From: Guillardia theta CCMP2712
Lineage: Eukaryota; Cryptophyceae; Pyrenomonadales; Geminigeraceae
NCBI RefSeq assembly: GCF_000315625.1
Contig: NW_005434631.1
Coordinates: 385,212-449,211, forward strand
Length of the DNA stretch: 64,000 bases
Direction: 5' to 3'
Position 1 is the first letter of the stretch. Each line of letters starts with the position of its first letter. The position numbers were made by a program, and so were the translations under genes. Positions 1-11,239 of this stretch are shown here, piece after piece. Under the pieces are notes generated by a model. The model was given only the letters and a program-made list of their open reading frames with translations. It did not search any database and was not told the origin of the DNA.

Positions 1-20
1 GCTTCCATCTCTTCTCTTCT

Positions 21-75
21 TCTCCTCCTCCTCCTCCTCCTCCTCCTCCTCCTCCTCCTCCTCCTCCTCCTCCTC
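21..75. repeat. (CTC)n microsatellite
   Basis: Uninterrupted CTC trinucleotide run at the left edge of the window. No gene can be tied to it. Confidence 0.95.
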
Positions 76-280
76 ACCATCGTCTCGCCGCACAACCACC
101 ATGTCGTGGCCGCCAGCATTGCTATGGAGTCAGGGAGACGAGGGGGATGATAAGTGTGATGGGTATGATGGGGGACGAGGGGGATGATAATCTCTGGTCA
201 TCCATCATTCGGTTCCTTTTCCCTGCACGGGTCTGAAAATTCGGACAGGCAAGGAGGGAATCAGAGAGAGTTGTGGTAGT

Positions 281-1560
281 GATAGCAAGCAGAAGGAGGT
301 GATGATCTACACGTGTTAGTGATAGCAAGCAGAAGGAGGTGATGATCTACACGTGTTAGTGATAGCAAGCAGAAGGAGGTGATGATCTACACGTGTTAGT
401 GATAGCAAGCAGAAGGAGGTGATGATCTACACGTGGTAGTGATAGCAAGCAGAAGGAGGTGATGATCTACACGTGTTAGTGATAGCAAGCAGAAGGAGGT
501 GATGATCTACACGTGGTAGTGATAGCAAGCAGAAGGAGGTGATGATCTACACGTGGTAGTGATAGCAAGCAGAAGGAGGTGATGATCTACACGTGTTAGT
601 GATAGCAAGCAGAAGGAGGTGATGATCTACACGTGGTAGTGATAGCAAGCAGAAGGAGGTGATGATCTACACGTGGTAGTGATAGCAAGCAGAAGGAGGT
701 GATGATCTACACGTGGTAGTGATAGCAAGCAGAAGGAGGTGATGATCTACACGTGGTAGTGATAGCAAGCAGAAGGAGGTGATGATCTACACGTGTTAGT
801 GATAGCAAGCAGAAGGAGGTGATGATCTACACGTGGTAGTGATAGCAAGCAGAAGGAGGTGATGATCTACACGTGTTAGTGATAGCAAGCAGAAGGAGGT
901 GATGATCTACACGTGTTAGTGATAGCAAGCAGAAGGAGGTGATGATCTACACGTGGTAGTGATAGCAAGCAGAAGGAGGTGATGATCTACACGTGGTAGT
1001 GATAGCAAGCAGAAGGAGGTGATGATCTACACGTGGTAGTGATAGCAAGCAGAAGGAGGTGATGATCTACACGTGTTAGTGATAGCAAGCAGAAGGAGGT
1101 GATGATCTACACGTGGTAGTGATAGCAAGCAGAAGGAGGTGATGATCTACACGTGTTAGTGATAGCAAGCAGAAGGAGGTGATGATCTACACGTGTTAGT
1201 GATAGCAAGCAGAAGGAGGTGATGATCTACACGTGTTAGTGATAGCAAGCCGAGGGATGTGATGATCTACACGTGTTAGTGATAGCAAGCAGAGGGAGGT
1301 GATGATCTACACGTGTTAGTGATAGCAAGCAGAAGGAGGTGATGATCTACACGTGTTAGTGATAGCAAGCAGAAGGATGTGATGATCTACACGTGTTAGT
1401 GATAGCAAGCCGAGGGAGGTGATGATCTACACGTGTTAGTGATAGCAAGCCGAGGGAGGTGATGATCTACACGTGTTAGTGATAGCAAGCAGAAGGATGT
1501 GATGATCTACACGTGTTAGTGACAGCAAGCAGAGGGAGGTGATGATCTACACGTGTGAGT
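281..1560. repeat. 40-base minisatellite, 32 copies
   Basis: Exact 40-base head-to-tail array; 32 units fill 1,280 bases with no length change. Each unit runs gatagcaagcagaaggaggt followed by gatgatctacacgtgttagt. Units differ mainly at one base just after the palindrome CACGTG (t or g). Units from about 1241 on also vary within agaaggaggt (cgagggatgt, agagggaggt), so the right edge is the most diverged. Stop codons (TAG, TGA) occur in the unit, so it is not coding. It lies upstream of the M23-like gene. Confidence 0.97.
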
Positions 1561-1808
1561 GTGAGTGGGTATGAAAGGAACGCGAGTGTTGAAGGAGGAG
1601 CATGGCTTCCCTTCCCTACAGTGACGTTGACTGAAGATGATCCCTGAGGCTGACGACGTTCAAGCTGCGATAGAGGTAGAGGAGCGATGCATGCATACCT
1701 GTCTGATACAATCGTGGCAGACGCTTCGGGAGAGTCATCCAGACATGAGCGCCAAGAAGTGATGACGAGCTTCTGCATGAACACAGGGGGCTAACATGTG
1801 GCTCTCAG
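1561..1808. other. Interval before M23-like gene, possible first exon
   Basis: A short ATG frame starts at 1637 and stops near 1760. It could hold the first exon of the downstream peptidase-like gene, but I could not find a donor in the right phase to join it to the exon beginning at 1809. The true start of that gene is therefore unresolved. Confidence 0.3.
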
Positions 1809-4255
1809 GATCCTGGCTACCTTGAAGGACTTGAACAAGGAGTGGGAAATTTCAGAAAAGCGAGTGAGGAAGTTTCTAGACAAGTGAGCATGTGCCCTTG
1901 GAGCTCTATAGCGCTTGCCTCATCTTGCTGCTTTTAGGATCGCTGTGAAGGACGATTGTGACGAAGAGAAGAAAGAGAGCAGAGCAGGTGCTGTCGTTGC
2001 TTGCCGACTTGAACTGATGGTGATGACAGACACTCGCACGTCTACCACACGATCGTCCACGGTTTCGTCGTCTCTCATCGATGCTCTCAAGCAGTATGCT
2101 CTGACATGTCGCGGTGCTGGTCGACCTAACTCCTGCCGTCTCGCCTGCCAGGGTGAAGGGAGGAGAGCAAGTTGGGTTCTCCTTCAACTTCGCAGACTCT
2201 CCCTCCTCCGCCCACGAAGCGAGCAAGCGAGCGGAGCCTTGGGGGGTGAAGCCGGTAGAGCAGGGAGAGGGAGTGGCCTCGAGCCACAAGAAGAAGAGCA
2301 AGTCGAAGAAGAGCAGCCTCGCTGCCTCCTTCCAAGCAACCCTGCAGATGGAGGAGGAGGTGACGGAGCCTGCGGGAGTGAAGATGCTGCCCTATGAGGA
2401 GCTCGTTACCGGAAATTTCGTACCGGACTTCGGTCGAGGATGTTACGTTGCATATCACGACGCCGAGTGGTGAGGAGAGAAGATAAGCAATAATATGAGG
2501 AGGGGAGGAGAGAGGAAAGGGGAGGCGAATTCAGGTGGTGACTTGTCTGCAGGTTGGAAGACATGTTCAAGTATAGGTACAAATTGTTTGCTACTCGTCC
2601 CGTACTCTCCTCTCACTGTTTTTCTTCTTCTCCATCAGTCGAGAAATCTTAGGGCAGCCCAAGGGCTGTTCTCCTCCTGACCTCATCATCGACCCCGACA
2701 CTCATCTCCTCAGCGCTGTCAATGCTCGCAAGCAGCGGCGGTCCATGTACATCAGCGTGAGGAGGAGAGTCTTCTCCTCCATGGGGAAGCCGCTGCTGAC
2801 GACTCCCGTGCGGGAGGAGGGAGGGGAAGAGCACCAGGTCACCACGTTCGTGCTGGTGATGAAGCCCATGACGGTCATGGACCTCTGCTATGTGAGGCCC
2901 CCACGAAGAGGCAGAAGAGTTGCCCCCTCCTCAGGCGAGCGACCTGCTGCCCTCCCGTCGGCTCACGTCCTCTCGCAGGCAACTTGTCCGAGTTGATGAA
3001 TGGCAGAGACATCCAGTCCATCATCGACGACCTGGAGGAGCTGCCGGTGGAGAAGAGCTACGCCTCTGTCGCCTCCTTCCGATTCCCCCTCGCGGGAGAT
3101 GGTCCCTTCCTCTGCTCCCAAGGCTTCAACGGGCACTTCACACACTTCTTCCTGGTGAGGAGAGCGGTATTGATCAAGAGGCGATCGAGAGGAGTTGTGG
3201 AAGGCAAAGAAAAGGGAGCAGGATGAAAGAGAGCTGGCAAGGCGAGGAACTGGGAGTGATCGCTGACACGGTTGATCAGACGACGAGACATGCTGTTGAT
3301 CTCGAATGTCCTGTCGGGACTGAAGTGGTCGCTGTAGCAGATGGAAAGGTTGCCGTCATCTCGCAAGACAATCAAGTGAGAGAGGATCCCATCCCCCTCG
3401 CCTCCCTCCCTCTTATTCAATCTGCTCCTGTACATCCTCCTGTTCCACCTCCCTGTTCTGCATTTTCCTCTGTTGCCGCTTGTCCCTCCTATCCTTCTCC
3501 CCTTCCCTCAAATCATAGCCGGCAGGTTAGCGGAGCCGACTGCAAGAATTTTCTCAAGTGGAACAGCGTCTTGCTGCAGCTTGATTGCGGAGTAAGTCTA
3601 TCCTAACGCGGTGCATCCTCACAAGTCTGCAGTTGCTCGTGGAGTACGTTCACATCAAGAAAGGAAGCGTGCGCTTCAAGGAGGGCGATCGAGTCAAGGT
3701 GCCTCATGCCCATTGCAACTAGTTCCTCTGCCTCTGCCTCTGCTGCTGCTTTGTTTTCTTCCTCCTCTCCCTTCTCTTCCTCACTGAACGTCAAGAAGTC
3801 TGACCGTCGTGGCAGGATGGAGAAGTTATCTGCGAGTCAGGAGACGTCGGTTTCTGCCCTAAGCCTCATCTACACATTCAATTCCATGATGCTAAGTAAG
3901 ACGCGGGCTCGTCGCCACTCCCCTCTCTCCCTCCTTCCCGATCAGCTTCTTCTTCCTCATCATCATCTCGTAGCTGACCGCGAGCTCCAGGCTGGAGGAT
4001 CACGCGAAGGCTCCTACCATTCCCTTCAAGTTTCGAGTTGACGGCAGCACGAGCAAAGATGACTATGTTCCCGTACGGCTCCCTCCCTCCACAACCTGTC
4101 TTATGCCAGATCTGAGCGTCTCTTTGCATTATGCTCTTCTCTCTTCTGCTGACTTGCAAGTTCTTCTCCTCATGCGCTTGCAGGTGGCTGGACGGATGTA
4201 CAACACGCGAGGAGAAGTGGGAGAGTTGGAGGCCATCTACGGCCTCCGCTCGTAG
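1809..4255 (+). CDS. M23 (LytM-type) metallopeptidase-like protein, multi-exon
   Basis: About eleven short exons join to a protein ending in an M23 peptidase domain, the zinc endopeptidase fold that usually cuts peptidoglycan cross-links. The zinc-site signature is visible: H-A-V-D-L (HxxxD) in the exon after 3280, followed by CPVGTEVVAVADG, and P-H-L-H-I (HxH) in the exon after 3815. Clear junctions are 1883/2152, 2469/2553 and 2576/2639; the last exon is 4184-4255 with stop TAG. The junction near 2892-2979 does not keep phase with the obvious acceptor and needs cDNA. N-terminal to the peptidase are a short helical exon, a Lys-rich segment and about 200 residues I do not recognise. The start is missing (see 1561-1808). 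The substrate is unknown; a bacterial or plastid origin is possible. Confidence 0.75.
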
Positions 4256-4414
4256 ACGAGAAGGAGAGGAAGCGCCGAGCTGGATTGAGAGCATGGAAGT
4301 CATTTCGACAAGAGGGACGAGCAGCCACCGAATCCACAACTTTATCATTCTTGAGGCCAGACTAACCTCAACGAACAAGGCGATTTCTTTTCTCCTCTTA
4401 AACTCTCATGCTAC

Positions 4415-5171
4415 TTATTCAGAAACATTTTCAGTCCAGCCTGAGCCATAAGGGCAGGGCTGCAACTTTACGTAGAAGGGAACCTCTTGAAACAAGTTGG
4501 CGCTTCCTGACTCATACTTGCACAAGCCACGCTCTAGTGCCTGCAGCTGACGCACGAACCCGATGTTAGGCTGAGCTGCGGGATGCGTTGCCCGGATTCT
4601 TTCAAGGCTTTCGTAGAAGCTGATCCCCTCCAGTCGCATGAGGAAGTAAGAAACCATCGCTACCGATCGCGAGACTCCGCTGGCGCAGTGAACGAGAACG
4701 CAAGCGTCATCCCGTCTGTTGGTCGCTTCTTGGAAGAAATCCCACGAGCTGTGCAATGCCTTGGTCAGGTCTGCATCAACCTGATCGGGGATACCGCAGT
4801 GATAATACTGCACGTGCGAGGCGAAGGGCCTGCAGTCTTGTCTCGACACGTTAATGATATGAGTGACCCCCAGGGAAGTGATAGTCTCCCAGTTGGTTGC
4901 CTGCTCTCTGTTTCCTATGTACAGCTTTCCTTTGAGCACCTGAGCAGCCAGTCAGCATCACATGCGCCTTAAGCATGAGTCTCACCTCAGCTGGTGGAGC
5001 TTGCGAGGGCTCGAGAAGGCTCACCCCCCACTTTCTCTTGGAGCTCACATTCCTGCGCTTTGAAGGGATCCAGCATTTCGTACTGGTCTCCTCACAGTCG
5101 ATTGGATCCAATGAATGCATGACCTCTTCTAGACTAATTAGTGGAAGCCTTCGCTTGGCTGCTGGAGACAT
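4415..5171 (-). CDS. Dual-specificity protein phosphatase
   Basis: Two exons: 5171 down to about 4988, then 4939 down to 4415, with a phase-0 intron (GAG|GTGAGA to CTCAG|GTG). The catalytic domain is a compact DSP: it opens with LYIGN, continues with GVTHIINVS, and carries the signature HCASGVSRS, which fits HCxxGxxRS with Cys nucleophile and Arg. It should remove phosphate from Ser/Thr and Tyr of a protein partner in the cytosol or nucleus. The N-terminal exon gives about 60 basic, Ser-rich residues from the first ATG at 5171. The frame stays open upstream to about 5300, but only with a non-ATG codon. The family is clear; the substrate is not. Confidence 0.85.
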
Positions 5172-5309
5172 CAATGTCTGGATGAACGTGCAAGCCGGTG
5201 TAGATGCCGAGAAGAAGATGGAAGGAACTCTTGAAGAGAAAAACACGAGGCGACGGAGAACCTCAACGAGAAAAAATCGGGTAGAGAACAGCGAAAGCAA
5301 GATAGGTTA

Positions 5310-7364
5310 GTAAGAAGGGTGAAGAGAGGGAGGGAGAGAGTGAGGAGATCAAGGGAGGAAGAGAGATGAAGCGAGGGAGGGAGGGAGGGAGGGAGGGAGG
5401 GAGGGAAGAAGGATTTAATCTGATATGTACGTGACAGCCCCATGCCGAATCATAGCTGTTTTTTTAACAAGGAAGGGTGGGTGTTCCGGAATTGTACTAC
5501 CCCACCCTTCCATATTTAAAGGAGGTGGAACTAGGGGGTAAAGGGTACCGGAAGCACATTGAGCTAACGAAGGTGGGGTGGAGATTGAGTAGGAAATAGA
5601 TCATCGGAACGGGGAAGGGGATCACGAAGGGGGTGGGGTAGAACATGACAGGGAGTCATTGTTGTGATGGTAGTTAAAGGAGGGGGTAGGGGGTTGTGTA
5701 GCAGGTAAGCGTTTTCCCGATTCGATTCGGTGAATATAGGGTGGGGTCCTTTAGGACGGGGTGGGAGATCCATCCACCTTCGTGAAAACGGGTGGTGACT
5801 GGATTGGATGAGTTTAAAGAATGTTGGCGATACCACTCAAATTATCTGGGGAGGTTGATGAAAAAGTATTCTTTGATTTGCAATATTCAGAACCAATTTC
5901 AATATTTTGAGATATATTTGGATTTTTTTCGCCACCATGTCAAGTCGGAAGAGTGGTTGGTGGCATTTTCTCGGAAAGGGTGATATGTCCTTTGAGTCAA
6001 ACATGTGCCTTTGTACATGAAAATCTTTAGTTAAAATATATTATCTATTAAATATTAGTCAAAAACAATTCTGGACAACTGAGATTGTGGTATTCAAAAC
6101 ATGATAGGAGTCTGCATCCCCCACCGCAAATGATTTCTTGCGCTCACCAATTCTTCCAGCCTATTTCGGAAGCAGGTCTCGAGATTTCCTTTCCTTTGAA
6201 AACAGGTTAAAATACCCGAAAAAATAACCGAAATGCCCAAACAACTGAAATTTGATTGGAGAATTGGAAGATATTTGTGCTAATAACAGGTATATTTGTT
6301 ATTATTCAAAGGAAATTCGGTTTAGCAGGTCACGGTCGTGCAGACCGAATTGTGAATGTTTACTCAAAGTTAAGTTAAAAATCATACCGAATTATGAATA
6401 GTTTACCGGTAAGCCACCGGGTAAGTTTCTCGGACCGGCCCGCGGCCGGCCGTCGCGGTCCGACGGGCCCGGGTGCCACTCGGGCCGGCCGGCGGAGGCG
6501 CGGCTCAGGCGGCACTTCAGTGGCAGGCTCCGGCGGACCGCCGACACTGAGTCACCCGGCCGATGATCGGGGTCCGGGCCCGGGCCGCCAAACTCAGGGG
6601 CGCGCCGCGGCGAGCGGCTCAGCGCCGCCGGGCCCGACCCGCCCGGCCGCGGCGGAGTCGGCCGGCCCGGGATCATCGGATGGCACGGCCCGGGCGGCAC
6701 CGCCCGGGGCCGCCCCCGGCGGCCCGGCGCCGCCGGCCCAGTCGCGACGGCCCGGATCGTCGGATGATTTTAAAAGTTTGAAAGTTGCCGGCACTGAGCT
6801 GATTCAAGGGCCGGTAGGCTTAGGGTGAAGGGTTTATAGTACCGGTCCGGTCTAGTACCTGTCACTGTAGGCTACCGTGGTATATGGCACCTACCCCTGA
6901 GTAGGCTACCGCCGTACGGTAGTAGTACGGCCCGGTACCTGATCTTATAGAGTCTGAGGCTACCGGTAGCCGCAGTGACCGGCAGTGCCAGCGCATGTGG
7001 GGACCCCTGGTGGTCTGGGGTCCTCAGGCTCGTCACTGTACGGTCAGCCCGTCACTACTACCGGTAGTCTCGCTCGGAACCTCCGGCGCCCGTCGGACCA
7101 GCCACACTACCCACCCTTGAGCCTGCCTTGAACTTGGAAAATCGGGGGTCCCGAATATGGTGACCCACCCCCCTCGGAGGCTCAGACCCCATCATGATTG
7201 GGGTCAGGGGGGTCATGATGGCATAGAGGCTGTTCTACCGTTCGAATCACGGCATGGACCCTCCTCCTCCCCCCACCCCCACCCCTCCGACATCTAGTAG
7301 ATAGCCTGCTTTTGAATTCCTTTGCTGTCCCCACCCCTCCAGCCCTTTGAGAGACGCCGAAATC
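5310..7364. other. Intergenic region with GC-rich element
   Basis: No convincing gene. It contains a (GAGG)n run near 5373-5405, an A+T-rich part (about 5800-6390) and an abrupt, very GC-rich block at about 6405-6770 made of CCGG/GGCC-like words. Then come about 350 bases rich in ACCGGTA-like words. Open frames across the GC block follow from the lack of A+T stop codons and have no family resemblance. Confidence 0.6.
6405..6830. repeat. GC-rich dispersed element, copy 1
   Basis: Sharp switch from A+T-rich flank to CGGCCGGCCCG-type sequence. The right end reads CGGATGATTTTAAAAGTTTG then AAAGTTGCCGG. A similar junction, CGGATCATCTGAAACTTCGG then AAGTCGGCCG, ends the GC-rich block near 57975-58012. 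This suggests a repeat family, not random composition. Nothing coding was seen. Confidence 0.45.
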
Positions 7365-9259
7365 ATGCAGAGTGAGTAACGAAGCGAAGAATGAGATGCT
7401 CTTCAACCGGACGATTGCAATGTCATATGCCTCAAGTGTTGGCAAGTTCAAACTTGCCTCACATCACATCACATCACATCACATCACATCACATCACATC
7501 ACATCACATCACATCACATCACATCACATCACATCACATCACATCACAGCACTCCTCACTTCATATCATCCATTCTGCACAATTGATCATGAACGGTGAC
7601 GCAGTTTAAGAGACCACAAAGAAAGTAATGGCGTGAGTTGATTATTACGCTTTTAGAACCGGCTGGAGTTGGGCTGCTTCTTGGGGAAGTCGAGGGATCA
7701 CCAGATGTCTTTGTGAAGCAGGTGTGCCTTCACACACGTGATTCAAACTTGACGGTTCGCTTCAGGTGGTTTGGCGAGGATCTGCAAGTCGCCATGGAAG
7801 AATCAAAGTTGGCGATCAGGTACTGCACAGACCTCTCAGGCGACCCTAACCCCTCACAAGATCCTTCGAGTGGACAACACCGATTGCATGGGAATGGGCG
7901 TGATGCAAATCCGCGATCTGATAGTTGGGGAGCAAGGATCAACAGTCAAGATCGTCCTGAGAGACGGGCAGAAGAATGAAATCTTTGAGGCAGAGCTCAT
8001 GCGCGGCTCCAACGAGTTCCTAGATGATAGCTCATCAACACAAAACCAACATGCCCCTGTTTACTCAGCCAACAACAAGACTCGCCCAGTATTGTACGGC
8101 TCAGGTTTGTTGTTGTTGAACACTTCTGCGCAGAAATTTTCTGCTGTGTACGTCTGAGTGGAATCTTGTGCAGACCTTGTTCGAGAGGCACAGGTGTATC
8201 CACAGAGCGTCAGCGAGCATGATCTGCAGAAAGCAACGCAGGTTGAATTAAACTGTGTGTAAAACGAATAGATCTGATGCGTCAACCAGCAAGAAGAAAA
8301 TGAATGGCTCAAGTCAGCACTGAGATACGCAGAAACCGAGGCAATGAAGGGCCGAGAGGAGCTTGCAAGTCTGCGCGAAATGCACGCACAGATGGTTCAA
8401 GAGAATGAGAACCGTATCAGAGGGATGCAACAGTCCAACCAGACGAAAGTGAACGCATGTGCCATGCACCTTCTGAGTGATAAACATTCTGCAGGATAAC
8501 GAGAGGAGAGAAAATGAGTTCACGCTCCTCAAACTAGAGGAATACCGCAAATCTCTTGAAGTAAAATATGGGGAAGCTCAGAAGAGACTTGAATTCGAGA
8601 AATCCATCGAACGGCAGATGCAGAATGATGAAGCCATCCGTTCTCAACACATCAACGACGTACAGGAGATTTTCCAAGTCGGTAGTCAAATGATCCTTTG
8701 ACAGATGAAAAGAAAGCTCGAGGAGGAGAAGCGAATACTGGAGCTCGAGCTCACGAGGCTTCAGGAAGATCTCAAGTCAGGTACCGCGAGAGTGTCTCGG
8801 AGTCCAGCTGATCACCTGCTGTCGACTGAAGTCTTGAGCAGAGAAAGCACTGAGAGCCGATGCCGAAGCGAGGGAATCCTCTCTGCGAAACGATTTTCAA
8901 CGGTTGTCTGAGCACCGAAACTTCCTGTGAGGTTGGTTGAAGGTTGTCGGGAGAGTCACGATACCCTGCAGGAGTGAAACAAGCTCACAAAAAACAGGCA
9001 CCACGACGATCATCTCCTCGTGAGTGAAGTGCCTTGAACTCTTGCACTCGTCTGAGTTGAAGCTCATTTTCTTTGCAACAGGCTAGAAACTGTCCAACGG
9101 TAATCGTTGCTACATACTCACATGTGGAAGACTGATATTCTGAAATGTTGTGATCAGGCCAAGCACAGAGATTCTCCTGGCTACGAAGAACTCAAACGAG
9201 ATCATGATGGCCTGATTGCGGGTGTTACAAGGCAGAGGAACCAAGTGTGTGGTAGATAG
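7365..9259 (+). CDS. PDZ-domain coiled-coil protein, multi-exon
   Basis: About a dozen exons. The first part is a PDZ domain: GVGLLLGE carries the loop, a middle exon ends in IKVGDQ, and ILRVDN, GMGVMQIRDLI and VKIVLRDG match the second half of the fold. PDZ domains bind C-terminal tails of partner proteins. The rest, exons after about 8290, is almost all charged heptad-like coiled coil (for example MKRKLEEEKRILELELTRL). Exon 1 is tentative: ATG CAG A at 7365-7371 with donor GTGAGT joins in phase to the exon at 7659. That would place the CACAT microsatellite in intron 1. Reading through the last exon reaches TAG at 9257-9259. It converges on the START gene, with ends about 70 bases apart. Confidence 0.7.
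7459..7547. repeat. (CACAT)n microsatellite
   Basis: About 18 perfect pentanucleotide repeats. In the favoured gene model it lies in the first intron of the PDZ gene. Confidence 0.97.
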
Positions 9260-9330
9260 CATGACTTTACAGTCACCTCCTCTTTAATTATGTCACTTTC
9301 TCCTACTTGTGCCTCTTTTGTGCTTTCTGT

Positions 9331-10791
9331 CTACTGTGCTCCACCTTTCCCGCAGACTGTCTCAATCTTCCTGATGAAGGAAACCGGGCCATGAATGCAA
9401 ATGCGATTCGTGATCTGAGCTCCCAGCGGAGTGTCTGCAGCTCCTCCAGGGTTGATGTGCGCTATGGTCGTGAATTCTGTCTTGTTGGGGTCGTCAGGGC
9501 ACGGACGCATCACGTTGCCGGCCAGGAGAACCTCGGTCCTCACGTAATCAGCGCCACCATCGGTGAAGTCAACGTCCTCTGACCGGCTCATGATCACATA
9601 CGTCCCATCATTCAGCTGTGTGTTGTGGACGCGAGTGACGAAATCGCGGGGCTTGAAGGGGAAGTAAGTCTTGCTTGCCGCCCATGTGACCTTGGTGTCA
9701 GACGAGAGGGCGGAGAGGTCTCGCACCTGAGCACACTCCTCGTTGTACTCATCCACCCTCGCGCTGTCCTTGAGTAGCTCGTAGATATCAGCAGCCTTAG
9801 CATCGATCACTCCGACAGCTTTCACGCAGTAAAACTTCTCTCCTCCCTGATAAAGATCGACGATGCGCTTTCGATATACGTCTACTCCGTCTTGATGCAA
9901 CACGTGCTCCCATCCGTCTCCCGCAAGGACTGTGAAGAGACGGCCCAGCAGCATCTTGTTTGTCCCTTCAACTTCCGCAGCTGAAGCAGCAAGCTCCGCT
10001 CGTCGGCTGCGGGGAGCGCGAAGAACGTTGGTGCGGAAATGCTCGATCTTGACGTTGACGGTGTCCTGCCATGCCTTGAGCCTTTGATCAATTGTTCGCC
10101 CTCCCCAGGGTTGCAGCAGAGGCTGAATTCGCTGTAGCTCCTCCCACGTCGGCATCTTTGACAGCTCTCTCAGCTGAGTTTCAACCTTCTTGGCTCCTTC
10201 TTTCCACTGCAATCGAGCCTGTTCGGTCAGCTCCTCGGTTGCTCGAGACCACTTCTGCATGTACTTTAGTTGTCCCCAATCTTGCCATTCTGCTGGAAGC
10301 CATTGAATAGTCCGCAGGTTCTCCCCGAGGAAGGGGATGCTAGTCGGCAGCCCCCTATCGTCCTGCATGACAGCAGGGGAGGGGACCTGAATTGAATCCT
10401 TCTTGGAGAACAGTTCCTGAAATCCACCAGCAAGTGCAGAGTTGCTCATGGCCCGCTTCAGCACTTGCACGCCTGCAGCTGTGACAGCTGCTGTGACGAG
10501 CGAATTGTTGCCCTGGAGTACACCTTGCATTCCACGTAAGAACGGGCGGACCCCGGCAGACCTAGTGCCACTGTCCTGCATACAAGTTTCCGTGGAAGCA
10601 TCCGACGAAGCACAGGGGAAGCTGAATAAGAGAGGCAGGAGAAGCCAGGGCTGAAAGCGTCTCCAACTGGATGACGTGATACAACGAGAAGAAGGGAACG
10701 AGTGGCTATGAGAGGCCCTGGTAGGGTGCGAGTTGTGAAGATGAAGCTGAGCAGCTGAACAACAGAAAGGAAGAGCATTGGAGCAGGTCAT
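9331..10791 (-). CDS. START-domain lipid-binding protein with N-terminal leader
   Basis: Single-exon gene, about 486 residues from ATG at 10791. The C-terminal ~200 residues are a START domain (WEHVLHQDGVDVYRK, FKPRDFVTRVHN, TEFTTIAHINPGG), a pocket that carries a sterol, phospholipid or similar lipid. Upstream are helical, Trp-rich stretches. The N-terminus has a basic, Ser-rich stretch, then a hydrophobic segment (WLLLPLLFSF) about 50 residues in. This suggests entry to the endomembrane system or a complex plastid, though the late position is unusual. The open frame continues upstream of 10791 to 11232, but that extension is unlike coding sequence and lies in A+T-rich DNA, so I chose the internal ATG. 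A second START gene lies at 53748-54665. Confidence 0.85.
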   Translation of the reverse strand: MTCSNALPFCCSAAQLHLHNSHPTRASHSHSFPSSRCITSSSWRRFQPWLLLPLLFSFPCASSDASTETCMQDSGTRSAGVRPFLRGMQGVLQGNNSLVTAAVTAAGVQVLKRAMSNSALAGGFQELFSKKDSIQVPSPAVMQDDRGLPTSIPFLGENLRTIQWLPAEWQDWGQLKYMQKWSRATEELTEQARLQWKEGAKKVETQLRELSKMPTWEELQRIQPLLQPWGGRTIDQRLKAWQDTVNVKIEHFRTNVLRAPRSRRAELAASAAEVEGTNKMLLGRLFTVLAGDGWEHVLHQDGVDVYRKRIVDLYQGGEKFYCVKAVGVIDAKAADIYELLKDSARVDEYNEECAQVRDLSALSSDTKVTWAASKTYFPFKPRDFVTRVHNTQLNDGTYVIMSRSEDVDFTDGGADYVRTEVLLAGNVMRPCPDDPNKTEFTTIAHINPGGAADTPLGAQITNRICIHGPVSFIRKIETVCGKGGAQ

Positions 10792-11239
10792 TGTTCTTTG
10801 AGCTAAAGATCCTCTTCCTGCTGCTGCTGTTTCAGCTCCTCTGCATGCTTCTCCTCCTCCTTGACGCTCTTGCCCTTGTTGCCGTTCCCTCATGCTGGAA
10901 ATGACGAACCGTGGGAGGACGACACCCAGGGGTGGTGTCAAAGATACAAATTGTAGGTAGGGGTTAGTGTAGGGCGCAAAGATAAGGGGTGATATTTCCA
11001 TAACAAATGGAGGTAGGGGTGGTCTATGAAGGGGTAGGGTAACACCAATAAATTCTATCGAATATAGGAAAAGGGGTGGGGGTGGATGTAGGCAAGGAAA
11101 AAGTACCCCTACCCCTATTGCACAGGAAGAAGCAGATAGAATGCAGGGGTACTTGAGTAGAAGATGATCTATATTTTCAGTCAATGAATTTTGTGGATGG
11201 TTTGTTTTTAAAACTGCAATAATAAACTCCAATAAAGTT

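Noticed and set aside
281-1560. CRISPR-like regular array
   Set aside because: Units are contiguous 40-base repeats without unique spacers, in a eukaryotic context; this is a minisatellite.
4939-4939. Start of the phosphatase gene at this position
   Set aside because: The codon is GTG directly after an acceptor AG; an in-phase upstream exon extends to ATG 5171.
6394-6828. Frames rich in Gly, Ala, Pro and Arg
   Set aside because: The GC-rich block lacks A+T stop codons in all frames; no protein family resemblance.
10792-11232. N-terminal extension of the START gene
   Set aside because: The frame is open upstream, but the codons give low-complexity sequence in A+T-rich, G-tract DNA; ATG 10791 followed by the leader is a better start.
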